From the NCBI GenBank assembly GCA_963971535.1, contig OZ020592.1, forward strand, positions 122,923,465 through 122,987,464: a stretch of DNA of 64,000 nt, written 5' to 3'. The position numbers and the translations under genes were made by a program. Origin of the DNA: Notolepis coatsorum. Its lineage: Eukaryota > Chordata > Actinopteri > Aulopiformes > Paralepididae. Each line of letters opens with the position of its first letter. The stretch's first letter is position 1. Of this stretch, positions 56,735-64,000 are shown one piece after another. The notes under the pieces are model-generated. The model ran no database searches. It had not been told where the DNA came from and worked only from the letters and a program-made list of their open reading frames with translations.

Positions 56735-56879
56735 CATACAGTCAACATATTCTTAAATAATAGCGCTGCCCGAGGCGGGGCATGATACAGTCAACATATA
56801 GCAAGAGAGAGAGCGAGAGAGAGCTCCCGTTCTACAGTCAATATACAGTGTACAGAGAGAGAGAGAGAGAGACACACTA

Positions 56880-57335
56880 GGTACAGACTCAGCAAGCACA
56901 GCCTAGCCATCGAGAAAGGCCGCCATAGGCAGACTGTGTGTGTTAGAAAGAGAGAGAGAGAGAGCATGTGTGTTTGTCGTGTGTGTGTGTGTTAGAGAGA
57001 GAGCATGTATGAGAGATCCAAAAGGACAAAGATCAACACTTAAATCCAAAGAGAGAGAGAGAGACACACATTGGAAAGAAATTGAAATGCTATTTGGCCC
57101 TAAACAGAGAGTACACAGTGGCAGAATACCTGAGCACTGTGACTGAAGATCCTTGACTATGTACAGACTCAGCGAGCACAGCCTAGCCATCGAGAAAGGC
57201 CGCCATAGGCAGACTGTGTGTGTTAGAAAGAGAGAGAGAGAGAGAGAGCATGTGTGTTTGTCATGTGTGTGTGTGTTAGAGAGAGAGCATGTATGAGAGA
57301 TCCAAAAGGACAAAGATCAACACTTAAATCCAAAG
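56880..57335 (+). repeat. Tandem duplication containing a LINE-like C-terminal fragment
   Basis: GTACAGACTCAGC-AGCACAGC to TTAAATCCAAAGAG occurs at 56880-57058 and again at 57157-57335 (period about 277). The segment reads in part VAEYLSTVT...MYRLSEHSLAIEKGRHRQ, which I recognise as a common C-terminal piece of teleost retroelement polymerase proteins. AG and GT repeats interrupt it. Confidence 0.65.
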
Positions 57336-58012
57336 AGAAGAGGGTCTATACCAGAGAAACCAAAGCAGCAAGGAGCCAATGGCCGACATCAGCTAAATAG
57401 GCTAGCCAGGTACTGTGACACCAGGCCACACACAGCTTTGGCCAACGGCCCAACGCTACCCAAGCTACACAAACGACCAAGACATTCACACACAGCACAT
57501 GTCGTATCTCCAAATGTTGTGAAGTAGCATATGTTTTGCCTGGAAAAAAACATCGTTATTAACAAAACATTCGGGAGGGGAAGGAAGGAAGAGTGGGGTA
57601 ATGTCATGACATTTTCATTAATCTTACCTGCACCAAGGAACGCAGGGCGAAAGGCCGCAACACAGGTCTCCACGTTGACGAAAGGCCTCTCGCTGGCTGG
57701 ACAAAAATAAGCCAGAACCCCCTGCTATTCTCACGGCTAATGTCAATGGTCGTAGCACAAGCTAACAGCTAACTCTAGCCTAGGCTAACTGATAGCATCA
57801 AACTAACGTTATGTGCGCAGCCGGCAGCTAACGTCGTAGCTAAACAGCTAACTGGCTAACACGGCTATCGCTAACCATTAGCTAACGCAGAAGCAAGCTA
57901 TGCTGTTACCACTGAAACTACAACATGAGAAAAGCAATACAGGCGCTGACACCAGGCCACACACCGTTAGCTACTAACTCCATACTACAACAGCTAGTCG
58001 ACCAGTTTCGCT

Positions 58013-58046
<34 letters not shown>

Positions 58047-58400
58047 ACGGCGGGAATATAATAGGTTGCATGAACTCACCATAACGCAGTATCAATGGTA
58101 AAGTTGGAAGGAGACTTTCTTGGCCCACGGTGTAATTTCTTCTGATCCATGCTGCTTTTGAAAAGACATCCACTTGCTCCTCTGAATAGCGCTGGATTAG
58201 ATCATCCCTGTACCTCGTGTGTCCGAGAAGAGCCCGGAAACACTATCCTAAAATCTGTAGAGCAGCAAAGCCGCAGAAACCGGAACACTGCTGCAGTCTG
58301 CAGAGCCGCAGAGGCAGGAACAAGTCAGACACATTCTACAAACGTGTCTAATGTGAAATATATAAGCATATAAGCAAAACTAGATTTTAGGTCTGTGATG
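57336..58400. other. hAT interior, noncoding
   Basis: Contains many GCTAAC/GTTAGC motifs (57740-57900) and an (AG)n run near 58015. No supported gene. Confidence 0.4.
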
Positions 58401-58405
58401 AAAAA

Positions 58406-58497
58406 GGGCCTCGCGGGAAGGGGGGCCTCGCAAAAAATTAAAATAATAAAAAAAAAAAAAAAAAAAAAATTGCGAGGCCCCCCTTCCCGCGAGGCCC
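58406..58497. repeat. Perfect 27-bp hairpin around a poly-A loop
   Basis: The arms 58406-58432 and 58471-58497 are exact reverse complements, starting GGGCCTCGCGGGAAGGGGGG. The loop is a 38-base A-rich run. It lies close to the right end of the hAT. Confidence 0.9.
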
Positions 58498-58729
58498 TGT
58501 GCGACCGCACTGCTCGCACACCCCCTGAGGCGGCCCTGCACACACACATACACACACACGCATGCACATGCACACACGCACACACACACACACACGCACG
58601 CACTTCCTTTAGCTAATGTTGGCGGGCAATAACCATAATAAGAAATGTTCTTATAATAATATTCCTAAATGTCAGTCTCCTGAGGTGATAGAGGCTTTGC
58701 TGGGCCTTTCTTTTACCACATGGCCGGAG

Positions 58730-59050
58730 TGACCTCTGCAGTCCAGCTTCTCTGTGATCTGACCTCTGCAGTCCAGCTTCTCTGTGATCTGACCTCTCCA
58801 GTCCAGCTTCTCTGTGATCTGACCTCTCCAGTCCAGCTTCTCTCTGATCTGACCTCTTCAGTCCAGCTTCTCTGTGATCTGACCTCTCCAGTCCAGCTTC
58901 TCTGTGATCTGACCTCTGCAGTCCAGCTTCTCTGTGATCTGACCTCTGCAGTCCAGCTTCTCTGTGATCTGACCTCTGATCTGACCTCTGCAGTCCAGCT
59001 TCTCTGTGATCTGACCTCTGCAGTCCAGTTTCTCTGTGATCTGACCTCTG
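58730..59050. repeat. 30-bp minisatellite, about 11 copies
   Basis: Unit GACCTCTGCAGTCCAGCTTC + TCTGTGATCT, with CTCCAG/CTTCAG variants and one 10-base slip near 58975. A multiple of 3, so a 10-residue repeat stays open, but it is not judged coding. Confidence 0.95.
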
Positions 59051-59180
59051 TTCACCCGCTCCACCGCGACCCCTTTTGACCCCCAATGTTGCATCACGTG
59101 AAAAGGACTTTCACAGGAAACAGTTAACCATTTCACTGCCACACGACAGCCCCGGTTAACCCTTTCACGGTGACAATACA

Positions 59181-59305
59181 GAAGGTTAGCCCTTTACTAT
59201 CACACAACCGACGGCAAATGCTCCATCATTAGCGCGGATGTGGAGCTATTGATGCTAATGATGGAGCATCGCCGTCGGTTGTGTGATAGTAAAGGGTTAA
59301 CCTTC
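59181..59305. repeat. MITE-like hairpin
   Basis: The arms 59181-59233 and 59254-59305 are inverted repeats (TTTACTATCACACAACCGAC and its complement), about 90% matching. The outer flanks (CACTGCCACACGACAG and CTGTCGTGTGGCAGTG) also pair, extending the palindrome to about 59135-59325. Confidence 0.8.
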
Positions 59306-59413
59306 TGTCGTGTGGCAGTGAAAGGGTTAAGAGACATAATGGACATACAGACAATAACATGAAACAGTTAAGAGACAAAATGGACAGACATACAGACAAC
59401 AAGAAACAGTTAA

Positions 59414-60253
59414 AGGGGAACTATCTTATAAATGGCCTTTTTGAGTGTTTAGCATTGTTTCCTAGCTATGTGAACTTATATTAAAGGGGAACTATTTTAC
59501 TATTTCTTTCACTATTTGGGCACTTTTACACAATTCCTGTGAGTCTATGGAACACCTCTGTAATATATATATTTTTTTTATTCATTGTTTTGTATTTCTA
59601 ATCAAGTCCTCAAAAACAGCATTTTTCTACCTCAAGATCTCGAGCTGTTTTGAGCCTGGGCTCCTAAACCACTGCGCCGGGCCGGCCGGCCTGAACATTA
59701 ACATGCAGCAGTGACTATATGACATCACATATAGGCACATTTTCAAATGACTCAGTTCAGTGAGGGTGAATATTGTGAGAGGAGAATTGGAAGAATGCGC
59801 CAATATGAGAATTTTGAGACATAGATCAGATTAATATAAGTTCACATAGCTAGGAAACAATGCTAAACACTCAAAAAGGCCATTTATAAGATAGTTCCCC
59901 TTTAATATGATCTATGTCTCAAAATTCTCATATTGGCGCATTCTTCCAATTCTCCTCTCACAATATTCACCCTCACTGAACTGAGTCATTTGAAAATGTG
60001 CCCTATATGTGATGTCATAAAGACACCGCTGCATGTTAATGTTCAGGCGAACACGACGCTGCACAGTGGTTTAGGAGCCCAGGCTCAAAACAGCTCGAGA
60101 TCTTGAGGTAGAAAAATGCTGTTTTTGAGGACTTGATTAGAAATACAAAACAATGAATAAAAAAAATATATATATTACAGAGGTGTTCCATAGACTCACA
60201 GGAATTGTGTAAAAGTGCCCAAATAGTGAAAGAAATAGTAAAATAGTTCCCCT
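59414..60253. mobile_element. piggyBac-type MITE, outer copy (interrupted)
   Basis: The ends AGGGGAACTAT and TAGTTCCCCT are flanked by TTAA on both sides (59410-59413 and 60254-60257). The empty site is preserved in neighbouring array units (AAACAG-TTAA-GAGACA). TTAA duplication is the piggyBac signature. Without the inner copy it is about 420 bp, and no transposase is encoded. Confidence 0.88.
59485..59901. mobile_element. piggyBac-type MITE, inner copy in opposite orientation
   Basis: Flanked by TTAA (59481-59484 and 59902-59905). Its sequence is the reverse complement of the outer copy. The outer copy's uninterrupted form, seen within the inner copy, has a TTAA at exactly the insertion point. 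Confidence 0.88.
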
Positions 60254-60474
60254 TTAAGAGACATAATGGACAGACATACAGACAACAAGAAACAGTTAAG
60301 AGACGTAATGGACAGACATACAGACAATAACATGAAAAAGTTAAGAGACATAATGGACAGACATACAGACAATAACATGAAACAGTTAAGAGACATAATG
60401 GACAGACATACAGACAATAACATGACAGCTGTCAAGATGATGGCAGGAAAGTATGGTGTGTTTAAACACATACT

Positions 60475-60625
60475 GTTTCACAAAATAAGTATCAGTCAGG
60501 ATTCAGAACCGCTCACTCCACGGACACATGTCTGATTGATCTTTTGGATCATGTAAAAATGGAGATAGATGAAGGGAATTACACCGGTATGGTCATGCTA
60601 TAGATCTTCAGAAGGCATCATAACA
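60475..60625 (+). pseudogene. Short LINE RT fragment
   Basis: After removing one in-frame stop the sequence reads SISQDSEPLTPRTHV, then LIDLLDHVKMEIDEGNYTGM and VML followed by a frame-shifted DLQKA. This is the YG/QFG-to-DLxKAF region of a LINE RT. Too short and broken to classify. Confidence 0.55.
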
Positions 60626-60628
60626 ACA

Positions 60629-61077
60629 CTGTAAACCCGCATGTTCAAAATAATTAATTAGATTGAGTAGGGTATACTCAATATTCTATGAAAGTTCTAC
60701 TAACTTGAATGTCTTGAGTTTGTGTTACGTGTTCTTATGTTTTGAGTAAATTAAACTCATCGTTTTTGATTGAATTGGAACTATTCACTTATTAAGTAAG
60801 TATAATGTAAAAGCATAACTTAAGTACAACTTAAAATAATTAAGTAGATACAGACTGTAAACTGCATGTTCAAAATAATCAATTAGTTTGAGTAGGATAT
60901 ACTCAATATTCTATGAAAGTTCTACTAACTTACATATGTTGAGTTTGTGTGACTTGTTCTTATGTTTTGATTAAATTAAACTCATAGTTTTTGATTGCCT
61001 TGGAACTATTCACGTATTAAGTAAGTATAATGTAAAAGCATACCTTAAGTACAACTTAAAATAATTAAGTAAATACA
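60629..61077. repeat. Tandem duplication, about 223-bp unit, two copies
   Basis: 60629-60851 and 60852-61077 share CTGTAAAC-CGCATGTTCAAAA, GGTATACTCAATATTCTATG, TATTAAGTAAGTATAATGTA and TACAACTTAAAATAATTAAG, with about 5-8% difference. A/T-rich, no coding evidence. Confidence 0.9.
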
Positions 61078-61079
61078 GA

Positions 61080-61133
61080 GTATTGGTGGTTCAGTGGTAG
61101 AATTCAATAAAGGAATATCTTATCTTATCTTAT
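61080..61133 (+). mobile_element. tRNA-Gly 5' fragment fused to a LINE-like tail
   Basis: GTATTGGTGGTTCAGTGGTA + GAATTC (61080-61105) equals the first 26 bases of tRNA-Gly except one base near the start, covering the D-arm and A-box. It continues directly into AATAAAGGAATATC + (TTATC)n, a LINE-style tail. There is no anticodon arm or B-box, so it is not a tRNA gene. Confidence 0.7.
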
Positions 61134-61724
61134 AAAAAATATATTTTCCACTCATTTCTATGTTTCAACATTACTGTCTGATGCAGTAACATTAGTGTGC
61201 TGATGTGTGCATGAAAACATGCAACCTGCATGTTTCCCAGATAGCAAAAGACATTAATTAAATGTTGGATTTTGGTCAGATTGGTTATTTTTGGTTGAGG
61301 TTGAAAAAGCTATGTTGATTCAATATTTAATTACAGATACCATTTCAACATTTGAAAAACGGTCATTGAATCAATTTAGTATAGATGATTGTTTTTCAAT
61401 GCTGAAATGCCCAACATTGAAATTACATGGTTATACGTGTAGCGCTGATATTGCAAATAGTATTCAAGTTCAAGTTCAAGTTCCTTTTATTGCCACACGG
61501 CCAGGCCGGTGGAATTCGCTACTGCATATTATTACAGTAGCTAGTATGCTAGCTAACGTTAGTCCGCCATTTTGTTTCGTGATTAAACTGTACGTTTTTA
61601 ATAGTCGCATAAGCATTGTTGTAACCAGTGTTAACAAAATAATACTTTATTATAGTTCAATTGTGTTAAACTTGGGACACAGCCATGGCTCTATATTTTA
61701 TTTCATTTTGTATGTGAGGCATTT
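61134..61724. other. Noncoding stretch, with a short LINE-tail-like motif
   Basis: CAAGTTCAAGTTCAAGTTCC + TTTTATTGCC at about 61467-61493 resembles the inverted end of a LINE. Otherwise nothing was recognised. Confidence 0.45.
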
Positions 61725-61933
61725 TAGCTTGAAGTTGTTGTGTTGCATTGTGGGTCTTCAGCTTGAAGTTGTTGTGTTGCATTGTGGGTCTTCAGCTTGA
61801 AGTTGTTGTGTTGCATTGTGGGTCTTCATCTTGAAGTTGTTGTGTTGCCATTGTGGGTCTTCAGCTTGAAGTTGTTGTGTTGCATTGTGGGTCTTCAGCT
61901 TGAAGTTGTTGTGTTGCATTGTGGGTCTTCAGC
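61725..61933. repeat. 34-bp minisatellite, about six copies
   Basis: Unit AGCTTGAAGTTGTTGTGTTG + CATTGTGGGTCTTC, nearly perfect, with one CCATTG insertion variant. Confidence 0.93.
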
Positions 61934-62858
61934 ACAAAGGAATCCCTTGCTGAGGGTAAGATGCTTTTCTGTCTGCTCAGACTCAGAATACTTAATTAAC
62001 ATGATCTGTGCTTCATAAAAAACAGATAATTGTTTATCTGGTTTTGGTTATTTTGCACAGTAAATACTTATTCAGGCCACCTACAATTCAGCATTTAATC
62101 CAGCAGGGTGGCAGTGATGTTCATTCTGCCTTTTGTTATATATAAAAAATGGGGCTTTAGAGGGAAGAGGTTATTATGCTATTTTGTAATGTTGTTTACT
62201 CTATTGTCTTATTTTAAGATACATGTATTTTATAAGTAAATGTTTTTATTTTTATTATTTGTATTTCTATCAGACTTTGTGTAAAACTAATTCCACTATA
62301 AAATCATCCATGTTTGATAAGTCTGTCAGCACACATGAATCCTTTGCTGATGGAGATGACCCAATGCTGTCTCTGTACCTTACAAGCTGTGGTTGTGTGT
62401 TCCAAATTATATACAGAATAAAACCACACTCTACTGCTCCAGCACCTGATTCCGTGTCGGTCCTTGATGAGACAGCAGGCAGGACAGAATAGAAGAGGTC
62501 ACACCAGCATCACTGTGAAGCAGTTTGTTCATTTAATAATGGTGAACTAACAATGCAGAGTGCATGGTGCTAACTCGTGCTGAAGCAAAACCAACCGGTA
62601 TCAATTCACTAGATTAATAGATATAGCTATGTGATTCTCTCAGCCACTCTTATTGTGTCTCCAGTCTGTTTCAATAGGTGGCGGTTGGATTACTAGTCCT
62701 GCCTTACTGGATACTTTACACTGACTGGAAATGTTAGTTAAATGGGTGGAAATGTAAAGTTAAGTGCATATACGAGTAGCTTATTCGGTGTCTCACTATT
62801 TTGCAATGAGAACTTGTATTTTACAGTGACTAATTACGGTTATTTTAATCCATTTCAG
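61934..62858. other. Noncoding or intronic stretch
   Basis: A 90-codon frame (62223-62492) lies here, but it has no recognised motif and no clear splice pair. It may be the intron upstream of the exons that follow. Confidence 0.4.
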
Positions 62859-63714
62859 GAGGGAACCACACCAAGTAAGGAATGGTATGTATTTTGTCCC
62901 TGAGTCAACAAGATCCTTTTTATACATTTGTGACTATTTTATTAGCCATCAGTTGCTGTGCCTTGGCTATTGTGCCATGACATACTGTAACTTATGAAAG
63001 ACTGACATATTTGAACTTCTAGCTCCTGCTACTTTAAACATAAATATATAATATACACAGTCTTGATAAATTGCATACAAGGTTTTTTGAATATTTTGAT
63101 CGTCTTCTTTATAGAATTTGCTGGCAATCATCACCACCCCCAAGGCTATCAAGGTGAGTTAACTAACACATTCTCAAATCATGTTTTGTTTTTACCACCA
63201 GACATGCGCTAGGTATATGGAGCTAGGTACACTTGCTACTGTATATGGTGCTCATTGATAACTACTTTGATGGTGCTTATTTTTCCTTATTTTGTTAATT
63301 ATGTCGCTCTTTCTCTAGGAATGCCAATGTATAACTCCAGCCCATACCACACTGCCATTGTCTCAGCTCAGTAAGTATTATCTTTCAATTCAATATTGTC
63401 TGTCTCTCTCACCCCCCACCCCACTTCAAACTTCACACCTTTCTCTGTGTTTTCATCTCTGTCTTTCTGTCTCTCTCACCCCGACCCCCTCCACTTCACA
63501 CAACACCTACATTGCCAAAACCTTTGTCATTTGAAGACACAGCAGTGCTATGTCTGTCTCTCTCTCCCTCTATCTCTGTCTCCCTCTCTCACTGGCATCA
63601 AAAATTGATTGTCGTATTCAATATTTCAGAGATTCTTCGCCAGAGGAACTTGAAGCCATTCCCGAATTACCACCAGAGACCAGCAGTTGCACGCAGGCCG
63701 AGACTGCCTGTAGC
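62859..63714 (+). CDS. Four consecutive exons of an unidentified host gene (partial)
   Basis: Exons 62859-62884, 63115-63153, 63319-63370 and 63630-63714 each have an AG acceptor after a pyrimidine-rich tract (CATTTCAG, TTTATAG, TCTCTAG, TATTTCAG). They have strong donors (GTATGT, GTGAGT, GTAAGT, GTGAGT). Joined, they keep one open frame across all three junctions: REPHQVRN, EFAGNHHHPQGYQ, GMPMYNSSPYHTAIVSAQ, then DSSPEELEAIPELPP and ETSSCTQAETACS. The product is hydrophilic and Pro/Ser/Glu-rich with no catalytic motif, most like a disordered or cytoplasmic tail. The first and last coding exons are not in view: upstream sequence is ambiguous and the gene runs off the right edge. I do not recognise the family. 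Continuity of phase through four small exons makes chance unlikely. Confidence 0.6.
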
Positions 63715-64000
63715 GTGAGTTGAATTTTATACACAAGTTCACTGGTGTTGATTCTTATATAAAACTTCACTAAAGAGGTATGTTTACCTTTGCATTGATT
63801 GGCGGATTTGTGACTGAAGACATTGGATCTTTCCTGCTCTCCCATTCAAGTCCCAGGTTGTAATGACGTAATCATGACACTTAGTTGATTCTGAGTAGAC
63901 AATTACTCGTTGCATCTGGGCTCATAGTCGTCTACCTATCTTACCATATAGGAATGACCGCTACACCGTCGCGCCAATAGCGGCCGAGGGAGGGAGAGTT
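63715..64000. other. Downstream intron or repeat sequence
   Basis: An acceptor-like CCATATAG precedes GAATGACC at 63951. Joining it in phase gives an immediate stop, and the local sequence resembles an inverted tRNA-like SINE head, so I do not call an exon. Confidence 0.35.

Larger units (their letters stand above)
59330..60430. repeat. 45-bp tandem array split by piggyBac-type MITEs
   Basis: The unit TTAAGAGACATAATGGACAG + ACATACAGACAATAACATGAAACAG occurs about twice at 59330-59413. It continues for about four copies at 60254-60430. The MITE pair lies exactly at a TTAA within one unit. Confidence 0.88.

Noticed and set aside
58613-59086. Frame with 10-residue REAGLQRSDH repeats
   Set aside because: A 30-bp minisatellite stays open because its length is a multiple of 3; no start context, domain or splice support.
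61080-61133. tRNA-Gly gene
   Set aside because: Only the 5' 26 bases are present; the anticodon arm, T-arm and B-box are absent.
63951-64000. Possible fifth exon of the right-edge gene
   Set aside because: In the phase required it gives a stop at the second codon, and the sequence resembles an inverted SINE head.

Overview
This window looks like accessory, repeat-dominated DNA of a ray-finned (teleost) fish. The evidence is the mix of element families: Tx1-type L1 LINEs, L2-like LINEs with teleost-type 3' tails, tRNA-derived SINEs, hAT and piggyBac-type MITEs, a DIRS-type element and LTR retrotransposons. Very long (CA)n and (CT)n microsatellites and intron-style splice sites agree. There is no operon structure. 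Most long open frames in the window are translated microsatellites or LINE fragments.

Layout. 1-12020: MITE-like sequence, microsatellites, L2-like LINE pieces, a 5'-truncated Tx1 LINE with a 17-bp target duplication (2599-5465), an interrupted L2-like LINE containing a nested hAT MITE (6075-6915), and a 29-bp tandem array split by a LINE. 12021-22212: a young LTR retrotransposon (near-identical ~358-bp LTRs, TG...CA ends, 4-bp duplication CAAG) with no recognisable gag-pol. It contains a broken immunoglobulin-like segment and a nested Tx1 LINE (17145-21676, 18-bp duplication) with a long, almost intact ORF2. 22217-34958: an L2-like LINE on the minus strand, nested MITEs and hATs, four SINE or LINE remnants, and a palindromic MITE split by a hAT. 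34959-40157: a DIRS-type element recognised from inverted termini plus an internal complementary region, with a 5S rRNA-derived segment inside. 40158-48726: simple-sequence DNA ((TTA)n, pyrimidine tracts, poly-C, ~470 bp of CA), a 33-bp array, then a 38-bp satellite of about 76 in-register copies.

Centrepiece, 48946-56286: a second young LTR retrotransposon. Its LTRs of ~1.14 kb differ by about three substitutions outside microsatellites, and it has a 4-bp duplication CCCT, a PBS-like site, a PPT and a second PPT copy. Instead of gag-pol it carries a Spindlin-like gene (three Tudor-like Spin/Ssty repeats with the methyl-lysine aromatic cage preserved, but one apparent frameshift) and two small novel ORFs. 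I read it as a non-autonomous retroelement that has captured a chromatin-reader gene.

56290-64000: a hAT element inside a CA repeat, a 30-bp minisatellite, a piggyBac-type MITE inserted into another copy of itself, a tRNA-Gly half joined to a LINE-like tail, and near the right edge four small exons with good splice sites and one continuous reading frame. Those exons are the best candidate for an ordinary host gene. All family calls come from reading the sequence; no database search was possible.
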